DNA of 64,000 nucleotides from Chitinophaga caeni (GTDB taxonomy: Bacteria; Bacteroidota; Bacteroidia; Chitinophagales; Chitinophagaceae). The stretch covers positions 2,737,001 through 2,801,000 of the forward strand of contig NZ_CP023777.1 in the NCBI RefSeq assembly GCF_002557795.1, read 5' to 3'. Made by a program: the position numbers and the translations under genes. Below the pieces are notes generated by a model. The model saw only the letters and a program-made list of their open reading frames with translations, was not told the origin of the DNA and ran no database searches. Positions 34,654-43,872 of this stretch are shown one piece after another (within the stretch, counting starts at the first letter, position 1; each line of letters starts with the position of its first letter).

Positions 34654-36413
34654 TTCCAATATGGGTTTTGATCTAAGTTAGGATTGAGGTTCAGGTCTTC
34701 TATCGGCAATGGCCAAAGGTAATCCTTGGTTTCATCGAATGTTTTAGCGATGTTTTTATTCGTAATAATATTACCCTTCGTGCCGCCCGACAGGTCACTA
34801 GCCGGGATTTGGTAAGGCCCGGTTGACGGTGGTTTTTCACCGGTGTATATTTCCACGTCGTTGGAACCGTTATGATCTAAATCATAGAAACCGGGGTCAG
34901 GGAAATACATTCCTTGGAAAGCATCCGTAAGCAGGTGTCCTTCTTTCCAACGCATTAGGTCTTCCCAACGAAGATTGCTTTCCATCACCATCTCGATCCT
35001 TCTTTCGCGCCTGATTTCCAGGATGACGCCTTTATTATTGGCGGAAACATTCTTGTATTGATTGACCAGGTATGGATCCGGGTTGGCATTGGCCGCGGCC
35101 ATATCGAGATTCGGCATGTTGACGCGGTCGCGCAATAGTTTGATCGATTTATCGATATCGGCTTGCGTGAGTGTTCCGAGTTCAGCCTTGGCTTCCGCAT
35201 AATTTAGTAATACCTCGCCGAAACGGAACAGCACCAGGTCTTGAACCGACTGCCCGTTACCATCGTAAGTAGGAATATTCATCCACTTGATAGGCTGGTA
35301 ACCCGTCATGGTTGCTTCAAAATCTGGTGATATTATCTCGGTTTGCCCGATGCGGGTATAACCCGGCGTCCTGATGGTTTGAGATAACCTCGGGTCGCGG
35401 TGTTGTACTTCTTCGAAAAATTGAAGGGTATCATAACCGGGTTGATCAGTGAACCTGGTTCCGTCATCCATCAGGTAGCTATTGACCAGGCGTTTTTCAA
35501 AGCCCGGTTTGCCTTGAGTCCTGGCGGTGATATAGAATTGTAAGTTATGTTTTAGGCTGAGATCATTTGAATATCGCCTGCCGAGTATCACTTCATCAGC
35601 TACGGGATCAAGTGTAAGCTGGCAAAATAGATCTTGGTAAGGCTTTCCTGTTGGTCCCGTTGTTTTATCATAAACTTTGTAAACCCCGGATTCCATTAGT
35701 AATTGCGAAGCGGAAACACATTCGTTCAGGAGTTTGTCAGCATCGGGTAAGCTAAACTCAGTATGGTATTTGCGCCAGGTGCCTTCATATAAACAAATCC
35801 TGGATTTAAGCGCCAGGGCGGTCCACTTGGTAACCCTTTCCACGCTTTTAGTATCATCTAAATGATCGATTGCGAAATTGATATCCGCCAAGATGGAATC
35901 CATTACGAGTGTGCGGGGATCGCGGGGTTTCATCAGGTTGGCTTCATCGTTGGTTTCGATAACAACATTATAAAAAGGTACATCGCCGTACCATCTTACC
36001 TTTTCGAAGTAGAAGTACGCCCTGAAAAACCTGGCGAGACCGATATAATGATTTCTTACTTCAACATCTTTGTAATTGATAACGTTTTCGCTGTTCAACA
36101 TGAAGTTGATGTTTCTAAGGGGACCCCATCCCCATTTGCTATCAGTTGTTGGAATCAACCTGGTACCGCTAACCTCCCTGGCAACGGAAGATTTTACGAT
36201 ATTATCGGCAGCTTCCCCATAGATTCCTGCATCTCCAGGAAAGTATGAATAGAATAGGTTGGTATATGTTTTTAAATCCGTTTCTGATCTAAAAAATGTA
36301 GGAGGAGATACAGAAGCAGTTGGGTATCGCTCCATAAAATCTTTACTACAAGAAGCTAATAAGCTTCCGGCAATTATTATCGGGAGAAAAATATGTTTCT
36401 TTTTCATACTCAT
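34650..36413 (-). CDS. SusD-like lipoprotein of the EEP locus
   Basis: A 587-residue RagB/SusD-family lipoprotein with SPII site LLASCSKDF. Family features: IGLARFFRAYFYFEKVRWYGDVPF, the LVLFRFGEVLLNYAEAKAELG segment, and ILEIRRERRIEMVMESNLRWEDLMRWKEG. It follows susC by 15 bp and overlaps the EEP gene. The start may be the ATG at 36413 or the one two codons later. Confidence 0.92.
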   Translation of the reverse strand: MSMKKKHIFLPIIIAGSLLASCSKDFMERYPTASVSPPTFFRSETDLKTYTNLFYSYFPGDAGIYGEAADNIVKSSVAREVSGTRLIPTTDSKWGWGPLRNINFMLNSENVINYKDVEVRNHYIGLARFFRAYFYFEKVRWYGDVPFYNVVIETNDEANLMKPRDPRTLVMDSILADINFAIDHLDDTKSVERVTKWTALALKSRICLYEGTWRKYHTEFSLPDADKLLNECVSASQLLMESGVYKVYDKTTGPTGKPYQDLFCQLTLDPVADEVILGRRYSNDLSLKHNLQFYITARTQGKPGFEKRLVNSYLMDDGTRFTDQPGYDTLQFFEEVQHRDPRLSQTIRTPGYTRIGQTEIISPDFEATMTGYQPIKWMNIPTYDGNGQSVQDLVLFRFGEVLLNYAEAKAELGTLTQADIDKSIKLLRDRVNMPNLDMAAANANPDPYLVNQYKNVSANNKGVILEIRRERRIEMVMESNLRWEDLMRWKEGHLLTDAFQGMYFPDPGFYDLDHNGSNDVEIYTGEKPPSTGPYQIPASDLSGGTKGNIITNKNIAKTFDETKDYLWPLPIEDLNLNPNLDQNPYWK

Positions 36414-36428
36414 TTTAATTCAAATTGA

Positions 36429-39400
36429 TTAGAAGGATACGTCCAAGCCGAATGAGAAGGTCTTACTAAATGGATAAACCCGGCCATCGTTATTTGACAT
36501 AGCTTGTTCAGGATCGATATAATCGGTTCGTAGTTTCGTCCATGTCCATAAATTCTCACCGCTAGCAAATATTCTTAAGCGTTGAATCTTGTAACGGTCG
36601 AGTAGGCTCTTTGGTAAAGTGTAACCGATCGTGAGATTTTTTAACCTTAAGTAAGCTAAATTTTGTAAATAGCGGTTGTTGGTTGCCCTTAGCTCGTTGT
36701 TAGCGTTTAAGGCTACATATGCGAGTAGATTTGGGAAATATGCGTTTTTATTTGTTTCAGAATAAATATCTTTCTCGAAATCTTTTGGAATGAATGAGAA
36801 ATACGGGCGCGAATACGGTCCCCAGAACCTGTCCGCATTATTCCCTGGATACCAATTCATTTTACCCAGTCCTTGGAAGAAAACCGAGAAGTCGATATTA
36901 TTCCAATTTGCACCAAGATTAAATGCATATTGATATCTTGGTGTGGAATTACCGATTACTTTCTGGTCGCCCGGATCTGAAACGGTATTTTCACCTGCAC
37001 TAATTTTTCCATCGCCGTCTAAATCTATCCATCGTAAATCTCCGGCTTGGATCGGTATGTTATTGTCATTTCTGACACGGTTCAACCATGTTTGATCTAC
37101 CGGGTATGTTTTGGCTTCAGCATCAGTTTGGAAGAACCCGTCGGTAATATATCCCCAAATTTCGCCTACTTCTTTACCTTCGTACATCGAGTAGGTCAAG
37201 CGTGTAGTATTCTGCACCTTGGTAATCTTGGTGTGATTATCGCTCAAGATAAAAGCAGCATGGTATTGGAATGGTTTTCCCGCTACGCTGATCATGTCTC
37301 TCCAGTTAATTGATAACTCGAAACCTTGTGTTCTCAGGCTTGCGATATTGATTTCAGGAGGGGTGGAACCGTACACATTGGGAAGCACCAAACCTTGGCT
37401 TAGCATATCTTCCGTATTCCTGATATAAGTATCGAAACTAATGCCTAACCTATTATTTAAGAAAGCTGCGTCCACACCTAAGTTGTAAGATGTAATAGTT
37501 TCCCAGGTTAGATCGCCAGATACTGGAGCTGGTGAATTATAATATTTCGCCCTTTCTCCATCGAGCATATAAGCCATCGTGCCAGGGTTCATGGTAGGGA
37601 TATATGGATAATAACCGCTTACGTTTTGATTTCCTAATGAGCCATATGAACCGCGTATTTTCAAATCGGAAAATACATTCCTGATCGGGTTAAAGAAATC
37701 CTCTTCACTAATTCTCCAAGCTGCGGATACAGATGGGAAAAATCCCCAACGGTTATCCTTCGGGAATTTAGAAGTACCGTCATACCGACCATTTAATTCG
37801 AGCAGGTATTTGCCTTTATAATCATAGTTTAACCTGTAAAAGAGGCCCATTAGCGCATATTCGCTGGAGCCGCCGAATACTTTCTGTTCGCCGGAGCCAA
37901 GGTTGAGGTCATTGAGATCTTCCGAAGCTAAATCCATCCTTTGCGCGGTAATTTTTTTGGCGAGATGTAGCTCTTGGTTATATCCTAATAAAGCTTTGAT
38001 GTTATGAACTTTATTGAATGTTTTGGCATAATCCATATATAAATTGGCCACATGTACCTGGTTGAATTGCTGTTCTTCCGATAATTGGTCGATCGAATAT
38101 TTAGGTGTAATATCTATAACTCCCGGGTATAATGAATATTTTGCGGGTGCTTGGCGATAATAACTGGGATCAGTATATAAGCTGTAGCTGTAATTTCCGC
38201 GGATATTTAAATTTTTAACCGGGCTGATCGTTACCTCGTTGATCGTAGTTAACTCGTATTTTCTATCTTGCCCTCTCGTATGTCCATCAATTAACATCGC
38301 AAAGATTCCGTCACCGATGTCATAATTATTCAACCCGGTGATATAGGTTGCCGTACCATCCGGGTTCATCGGCGCATAAGCTGGCGAAGCATGCACGTTG
38401 ATATGGATGAAGTTTGCACTTCCCCCACCTTCGCGACCATAATATTTATAGCTGGAATTGTAAAAATTAGTATTATTTGAAAACTTCAACCACGGTGTCA
38501 TTTGCGCAGAGAATTTAGCCCTTAATGTTTTGGAGCTGTATTTATCCGTATGCAAACGCATGATCCCATCTTTGCTTTTCAGGTTACCGTTGATCATGAA
38601 ATTAATCTTATCATTACCTCCCATCAAGGAGATGTTGTGGTTCTGCATCGGTTGCCACTTTGTGAACATTATATCCCACCAATCGTAGTTGCCGTAATAA
38701 ACATATTGATCACGGCCATTTCGATTCTGGATTGTTACCCATGGACGGGAAGGATCCTCCGTTTTATCATTTCTCCTGGCCAACAACTCCTGGTAGTCTT
38801 GTTCCGTATAGCCAGAGTAGCCACCGATATGTGCTAGGGCTGCATCATTAAGCTTCATCCAGTCGTAACCCGTAGTAATAAAATCAGTGCTAACCGTAGG
38901 TGTGCTGAAGCCGAAGGAATTATTATAGCGAAGCGACATCTTACCAGATTTGCCGTTCTTTGTTGTAACAAGGATTACCCCGAATGCACCGCGCGCACCA
39001 TAAATAGCTGCCGATGAGGCATCTTTAAGTACGGAAATAGACTGTATTTCCTCCGGGCTTAACCTGTCTAATGTGCCGGGAATACCATCTATTAAAACCA
39101 AGGGAGCTCCGGATACCGCCGAATTCCCATCAATAGAAGTCACACCCCTAATATTCAACGAAGCCATTTGTCCCGGCGTTCCGCTCGCCACCCTGATATT
39201 GAGGTTGGGCATTACACCTTGCAACATCGAGGTGATGTTCGTGGCGGGTCGATCACGGATCTCGTCACCGGAAATTTGGTTTACGGCGCCCGTTAAATTG
39301 ACTTTCTTCTGCGTGCCGTAACCAACTACTACCACTTCGTCCAGGTCCGACTGATCGATCGCTAGGCTTACGACCACGGAATTGGGCACACCGCTTTTTA

Positions 39401-39698
39401 CAACATAGCCGGTAATAGAACGTTTTACATATCCGGTAGAAGAAAACTCGAAGCTATAAGTACCCTCGGTGGGCATATTGCTGAACTTGAAATGACCGGC
39501 CGTGTCGGATAAGGCCTGGTATACCTTCTTGCTGATCGAGTTTTTAACCGTGATGGAAACGAAGGGCATCGGTCCGCCCTCTTCGTCCGTAACAACTCCC
39601 GTAATGGTGCCGCTGGATTGCTGCGCCATGGCAGCAAAACTGAAAAGCAGCAAGGAGAGTAAAAAGGATTTTCTGAATAATTGTAGCATTTTGAACAT
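36429..39698 (-). CDS. SusC-like TonB-dependent transporter of the EEP locus
   Basis: A 1089-residue outer-membrane transporter: signal peptide (SFAAMAQQ), carboxypeptidase-D-like domain (GVVTDEEGGPMPFVSITV), TonB-box region EVVVVGYGTQ, plug (VLIDGIPGTLDRLSPEEIQSISVLKDASSAAIYGARG) and a barrel ending in LDVSF. The STN domain that usually links such a protein to a FecR-type anti-sigma factor is absent, although the sigma/FecR pair lies directly upstream. The substrate is unknown; the two EEP genes downstream suggest a phosphodiester-containing molecule (inference). Confidence 0.92.
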   Translation of the reverse strand: MFKMLQLFRKSFLLSLLLFSFAAMAQQSSGTITGVVTDEEGGPMPFVSITVKNSISKKVYQALSDTAGHFKFSNMPTEGTYSFEFSSTGYVKRSITGYVVKSGVPNSVVVSLAIDQSDLDEVVVVGYGTQKKVNLTGAVNQISGDEIRDRPATNITSMLQGVMPNLNIRVASGTPGQMASLNIRGVTSIDGNSAVSGAPLVLIDGIPGTLDRLSPEEIQSISVLKDASSAAIYGARGAFGVILVTTKNGKSGKMSLRYNNSFGFSTPTVSTDFITTGYDWMKLNDAALAHIGGYSGYTEQDYQELLARRNDKTEDPSRPWVTIQNRNGRDQYVYYGNYDWWDIMFTKWQPMQNHNISLMGGNDKINFMINGNLKSKDGIMRLHTDKYSSKTLRAKFSAQMTPWLKFSNNTNFYNSSYKYYGREGGGSANFIHINVHASPAYAPMNPDGTATYITGLNNYDIGDGIFAMLIDGHTRGQDRKYELTTINEVTISPVKNLNIRGNYSYSLYTDPSYYRQAPAKYSLYPGVIDITPKYSIDQLSEEQQFNQVHVANLYMDYAKTFNKVHNIKALLGYNQELHLAKKITAQRMDLASEDLNDLNLGSGEQKVFGGSSEYALMGLFYRLNYDYKGKYLLELNGRYDGTSKFPKDNRWGFFPSVSAAWRISEEDFFNPIRNVFSDLKIRGSYGSLGNQNVSGYYPYIPTMNPGTMAYMLDGERAKYYNSPAPVSGDLTWETITSYNLGVDAAFLNNRLGISFDTYIRNTEDMLSQGLVLPNVYGSTPPEINIASLRTQGFELSINWRDMISVAGKPFQYHAAFILSDNHTKITKVQNTTRLTYSMYEGKEVGEIWGYITDGFFQTDAEAKTYPVDQTWLNRVRNDNNIPIQAGDLRWIDLDGDGKISAGENTVSDPGDQKVIGNSTPRYQYAFNLGANWNNIDFSVFFQGLGKMNWYPGNNADRFWGPYSRPYFSFIPKDFEKDIYSETNKNAYFPNLLAYVALNANNELRATNNRYLQNLAYLRLKNLTIGYTLPKSLLDRYKIQRLRIFASGENLWTWTKLRTDYIDPEQAMSNNDGRVYPFSKTFSFGLDVSF

Positions 39699-39775
39699 AC
39701 GCTAAGATTGATATTAATTAAAATCTCAACCTTAGTACGTTGCCCGTGCCCCGTAACCCCTAATTTGTGATGGAT

Positions 39776-40837
39776 TTATTTTGAAATAATGTATTTATGA
39801 GTGTCAACCTGCTTGTATTTCAGTCCGTTAGCGGAGCAAATATTTTCAATAATTTTATCGATTGATTGGGCGGCATCGATGGAAAGCAGCATATTTGTCG
39901 ATACGACGATATCCGTAGGATACCTGATTTCTACATCGTATTTCTCTGCCAGGTAATCAAATATTTCGTTGAGGTTCTTGTTTTGGAAGTTGATATATGT
40001 TTTATGGCCTTTTACATCGGTAACAATAGCAGCAGGTGCATGCCTGGTTGCCGGGCTGCTTTCTTTCCTGTTATGAGCTGCTTGCCTACGTTTGGCAATA
40101 GTTTGGAGCTCGTAAGGAACCGCGATAAATTGCTTTTCAGTTTCCAGGTAAGCGAAAGATTCACCGGGTTTTACATATTTATATAATGTACTGTCACCGA
40201 TCGCGCGGATGATAATTTTTCCTTCGTAAAGATGAACAAATGGAAGATCACGGTAGCCATCCACTTCAAATTTAGTTCCGAGGGCCGTTGTCGCGATGCT
40301 TCTACAGAGTACGGTGAAAGGTTGGGCATCATCCTTCGTTACATCAAAAACGGCTTTACCGATCAACTGGATATGCCTTTCGTTCTTATTATAATTCCCC
40401 GCGTAGCTAAACTCGCTATTAGGGTATAAAATGATACTGGAGTTATCCGGTAAGGTAATTTTTTCTACCCCGGAAGAAATATTCTTGTGGTGAAAACTCG
40501 CGAAATCGGTAGCGGTGGTATCCGGGAGTGCAGCCCGCCGGGATCTATTCATGAAGAATAAGGTACCGACCAATAACAAGGCAACCATGGCCGTGTACTT
40601 AATGCCGGTGTACAAGTTTTTTTGTCTTTTCGTTTTACGGATGCTCGCGTTGTAAACCGGGTCAAACTGGCTTTGGTCACTGTGTGCTTCATGGCCATTC
40701 ACAAGGAATTGTTTCCACTCGTCTTCAGATAATAAGTTATCCAAATGGGCGGAATCTTCATCAAGTTGTTGGGCGAGCTTGGCTAGCTGCTGGGCTTCTT
40801 GATCACCTGGGACCTTATTTTGCTTTCTTTGCTTCAT
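39776..40837 (-). CDS. FecR-family anti-sigma factor (EEP locus)
   Basis: A 353-residue inner-membrane protein. Cytoplasmic N-terminal part with helices able to bind sigma, a membrane helix near residues 80-97 (YTAMVALLLVGTLFFMN), a periplasmic FecR domain (ITLPDNSSIILYPNSEFSYAGNYNKNERHIQLIGKAVFDVTKD) and a C-terminal DUF4974/STN-like domain (NLNEIFDYLAEKYDVEIRYPTD). It holds the ECF sigma factor inactive until signalled from the outer membrane. It lies 40 bp after the sigma gene and 77 bp before susC. Confidence 0.88.
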   Translation of the reverse strand: MKQRKQNKVPGDQEAQQLAKLAQQLDEDSAHLDNLLSEDEWKQFLVNGHEAHSDQSQFDPVYNASIRKTKRQKNLYTGIKYTAMVALLLVGTLFFMNRSRRAALPDTTATDFASFHHKNISSGVEKITLPDNSSIILYPNSEFSYAGNYNKNERHIQLIGKAVFDVTKDDAQPFTVLCRSIATTALGTKFEVDGYRDLPFVHLYEGKIIIRAIGDSTLYKYVKPGESFAYLETEKQFIAVPYELQTIAKRRQAAHNRKESSPATRHAPAAIVTDVKGHKTYINFQNKNLNEIFDYLAEKYDVEIRYPTDIVVSTNMLLSIDAAQSIDKIIENICSANGLKYKQVDTHKYIISK

Positions 40838-40877
40838 GCGGCCGTTAACCTAACAAAGCTAAGTAAATGATGCGGGA

Positions 40878-41423
40878 TTAGTTAACAATATAAAAAATTA
40901 TTAACAGTACTTGGAAAAATGGCTTCATAAAACGCAGGGCCAAGGTAATATGTTGCTCCACGGTTTTAGGGGAGATGGATAATTTTGCCGCGATCTCTTT
41001 ATTTGTATGACAATATATTTTACTTAATCTAAAAACCTCCCTTCTTTTCGGTGGCAACAAATGCATGAGCTGCTCGATTTTCGACAAGGTTTCTTTATAA
41101 TATATCGTAGGTAATATTTCCCCGTGCAGGCTGCCGCCTATTGGAATTACCTGGTAGTACTTTTGCCTGGTTTGAATCTTGCGGATTTCATCGATCAAGG
41201 TTGTCTTAGCAATCCGGAAAATTTGGATGGCGATGTCTACAGCGGGATCAAGACTCCGTCGGTAGCGCCACAATTTTATGAATGTTAGCTGTACAACTTC
41301 TTTGGCCAGGTAATCCGATGATAATTTTTGATACAAAAAAGTATAGAGGGGAGCGTGAAATTCATTGAAGATGTCACGGAAAACAGCTTCATTATCCCCT
41401 TGTAATTCAGCAATTCTGTGCAT
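40878..41423 (-). CDS. ECF RNA polymerase sigma factor (EEP locus)
   Basis: A 181-residue sigma-70-family ECF protein. Region 2 covers YLAKEVVQLTFIKLWRYRRSLDP and region 4 is LLPPKRREVFRLSKIYCHTNKEIAAKLSISPKTVEQHITLALRFMK. The last ~12 residues are hydrophobic, as in many Bacteroidota SusCD-linked sigma factors. It is the first gene of the minus-strand operon and diverges from a second ECF sigma gene 484 bp away. Expected to direct transcription of the downstream susC operon. Confidence 0.88.
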   Translation of the reverse strand: MHRIAELQGDNEAVFRDIFNEFHAPLYTFLYQKLSSDYLAKEVVQLTFIKLWRYRRSLDPAVDIAIQIFRIAKTTLIDEIRKIQTRQKYYQVIPIGGSLHGEILPTIYYKETLSKIEQLMHLLPPKRREVFRLSKIYCHTNKEIAAKLSISPKTVEQHITLALRFMKPFFQVLLIIFYIVN

Positions 41424-41907
41424 TGGTTACGAAAATTTGGTCAGTGAATAACTGGGATAAAAGTAAACAAGCGATGAATAAAATGCCTTCCGATTGTATA
41501 AGATAACTTTAAAATAATAATAAATAATTACGATTGCAACAATTACTCAAGATTTTCAGCTGCATAATTTTTAAACTAAAAATTTAAATATTATTAGTTA
41601 ATATTACGATAGATACATTGAAGTTGGAAGTGAATTTAGTATTAGTGTTCTTTCATTTGTTTGTCTACGTTAAGATTCTTTTTAAATTTATAACCGGTTG
41701 TGTGTAGAATGGGAGCTTTCACCGTTGAAAAACTTTGTAAACCTTTAACCTTGCTGCTTTTAGGCTGTTAGGTTCATGTTACACGGGCGTTAAGTTTATA
41801 TTAAGTTCAATCAAAGTCTTTTGCAATCAATCAAGAATTTGAATCTTTGTTTTCATCCCTAGTCAATTTACTAGCCTTTTCATCCTGTAGATAAATTGTA
41901 TCTTATC
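41424..41907. other. Divergent AT-rich gap between two ECF sigma genes
   Basis: 484 bp without a credible open frame. It must hold promoters for both ECF loci. I could not pick out a convincing TAnnTTTG box or a shared palindrome, so the promoters cannot be placed. Confidence 0.5.
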
Positions 41908-42510
41908 ATGTCAATTCGTGAAGAAATACCGGAGAATCAACTCATCGAACTATTACAAGGTGGCGATGTGGAAGCGTTTGATACGTTATATTACCGCTAT
42001 TTCAAAATCATTTCTGATAATATTTTACGGATTACTAAAGATTATACCGCTTCTGAAGATATTTTACAGGAAGTATTTGTGAGCCTTTGGGAAAAAAGAT
42101 ATACACTAAAACAAGATCAGCCGCTCGCTAACTGGTTGTTTGTCGTAAGTTATAATAAATCGATGAATTACTTGCGCAACAGGATGAAGGAGCAGCTTAA
42201 AACGGCTTCTATTGAAAAGCAGCATAACGATAACGGTGGTTTGGAACAGGATTGGCAACTGACCGAAGCCCAATTATTATTGCTGGAATCGGCTATAGAG
42301 CAACTTCCGCCGCAAAGGAAAAGGGTTTTTGTTCAATGTAAACTCCAAGGGAAATCTTATGCTGAAGTAGCGGAGAACTTGCAAATTTCAAAATATACAG
42401 TTAAGGAACATATCGTTAAGGCTAATGAATTTATAAGGGATTATATTCATATGAATCCCGGGAACTTGGCCGCCATTGCTTTTCCCGTCGTTTTTTTGAC
42501 GATGTGGTGA
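41908..42510 (+). CDS. ECF RNA polymerase sigma factor (phosphodiester-glycosidase locus)
   Basis: A 200-residue ECF sigma factor. Region 2: LYYRYFKIISDNILRITKDYTASEDILQEVFVSLWEKR. Region 4: LPPQRKRVFVQCKLQGKSYAEVAENLQISKYTVKEHIVKANEFIRDYI, followed by a short hydrophobic tail. The ATG at 41908 (MSIREEIPENQ) is preferred to a TTG twelve bases upstream. It heads the plus-strand locus with FecR, SusC, SusD, phosphodiester glycosidase and NHL lipoprotein. Confidence 0.9.
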   Translation: MSIREEIPENQLIELLQGGDVEAFDTLYYRYFKIISDNILRITKDYTASEDILQEVFVSLWEKRYTLKQDQPLANWLFVVSYNKSMNYLRNRMKEQLKTASIEKQHNDNGGLEQDWQLTEAQLLLLESAIEQLPPQRKRVFVQCKLQGKSYAEVAENLQISKYTVKEHIVKANEFIRDYIHMNPGNLAAIAFPVVFLTMW

Positions 42511-42520
42511 TAGTATAGCC

Positions 42521-43792
42521 ATGGCATGCCTTGGCTCCACGGGAAAAATAAATTTCTTCGACCCCCCCCTTTTTTCTTCTCCCGGTGTATTTATTATAAA
42601 TACGTATTTGAAACCGGAATCTTACATACAATTTTTATTAAATAAAACTTCCTGGACCGAGGAAGAGCTTAACTGGTTAAGACTTTACCTGCAAAAGAAT
42701 GATGCGGGTGCTTGGCAGAAAGCATTACTCGAAAAATTCAGGGAAGAGCAAGCCCGGGTGGATAAAAATATCCCGGCCGAAGCGCCGCGCATATTGGAAA
42801 ACATACACCGGCACATCTTGGCGGATCGTCATATAAGTAAAAAAGTGTTCCGCTTATGGCCCCGCGTTGCAAGTGTTGCTGCCGTGTTGATCTTATGCCT
42901 GGGCACATACTGGGTGTTTTTCCAGCATAAGGATACCGGAAGTATTGAGCCGGGAACAACTGCCATGCTTGATGACATAGCACCGGGGAAGAACCAAGCT
43001 GTGCTTACCTTGTCAAATGGTAAACAAGTGGCTCTAGATGATCATGGCGATGGCTTGATTCCTGGGCAACCGGGTGTTGCACTTAAAAAGCAAAATGCCT
43101 CATTGGTATATGGGAAAAACAAGGCGTTCGGCAACGTGACCGGGAATAACTTGCTTTTCGTGCCTAGGGGCGGGCAATATAAAGTAGTATTGAGTGATGG
43201 TACCAAGGTTTGGCTGAATGCCGAGAGCTACCTGGAATACCCGGTTGCATTTAATGGCGACAGCAGGCAAATCACGTTGAAAGGTGAAGCTTTCCTTGAA
43301 GTGGCACAGGACGCTAATAAACCATTTTTAGTGAATGTAGATGGTATGCAGGTGGAAGTATTGGGTACGAGCTTCAACCTGAAAGCATATAAAGACGATG
43401 CACGGTATGTAACCACTTTAGTTTCTGGCGCCGTAAGGGTTAAAAGAAACGGTAACGCGGTTAGATTGCAACCGGGGGAGCAAGCAGTTTATCTGCCCGG
43501 TAAAAATATTGCTAAGGAAGATGCTGATCTAGATTTGGCCACGGCTTGGAAAAACGGTTTATTGGCCTTCAAGAATGAAAATTTGCCGGGTGTTATGCAA
43601 ACCATCTGTAGATGGTATAATGTACAAGTAAAATATGATGCATCGATCGATCCAAACAGTATTCACATCAGCGGTGCTATGCGCAGGCAGGAACAACTGG
43701 ATAAAGTGTTGGAGATCTTGAAATTATCAGCGGGTATTGAATTCCATGTTTCCGGGAGAACCATATATGTGAGCCGACCAAATAATAGCTAA
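42521..43792 (+). CDS. FecR-family anti-sigma factor (phosphodiester-glycosidase locus)
   Basis: Up to 423 residues: an N-terminal sigma-binding segment (TEEELNWLRLYLQKNDAGAWQKALL), a membrane helix (PRVASVAAVLILCLGTYWVFF), a FecR domain (VLSDGTKVWLNAESYLEYPVAFNGDSRQITLKGEAFLEVAQDANKPFLV) and a C-terminal DUF4974 domain (LPGVMQTICRWYNVQVKYDASIDPNSIHISG). The start is uncertain. The ATG at 42521 puts a run of eight C and six T within the coding frame. A TTG at 42608 (MKPESYIQF) would give the usual N-terminus of the family. Lies 10 bp after the sigma gene. Confidence 0.86.
   Translation: MACLGSTGKINFFDPPLFSSPGVFIINTYLKPESYIQFLLNKTSWTEEELNWLRLYLQKNDAGAWQKALLEKFREEQARVDKNIPAEAPRILENIHRHILADRHISKKVFRLWPRVASVAAVLILCLGTYWVFFQHKDTGSIEPGTTAMLDDIAPGKNQAVLTLSNGKQVALDDHGDGLIPGQPGVALKKQNASLVYGKNKAFGNVTGNNLLFVPRGGQYKVVLSDGTKVWLNAESYLEYPVAFNGDSRQITLKGEAFLEVAQDANKPFLVNVDGMQVEVLGTSFNLKAYKDDARYVTTLVSGAVRVKRNGNAVRLQPGEQAVYLPGKNIAKEDADLDLATAWKNGLLAFKNENLPGVMQTICRWYNVQVKYDASIDPNSIHISGAMRRQEQLDKVLEILKLSAGIEFHVSGRTIYVSRPNNS
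42562..42603. repeat. C8T6 tract followed by a perfect palindrome at the FecR start
   Basis: Eight C (42562-42569) run into six T (42570-42575). Twelve bases later is GTATTTA-TTA-TAAATAC (42587-42603), a perfect 7-bp hairpin. It lies between the two possible start codons of the FecR gene, so tract length or hairpin folding could affect its translation. Confidence 0.5.
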
Positions 43793-43872
43793 CAAAAAAT
43801 TAATGATACCAGCGTTTACCTTGGCCCCGCAATGGCCGGGAGGGCGCCCTATTGATCTACAAATCCGAATTT

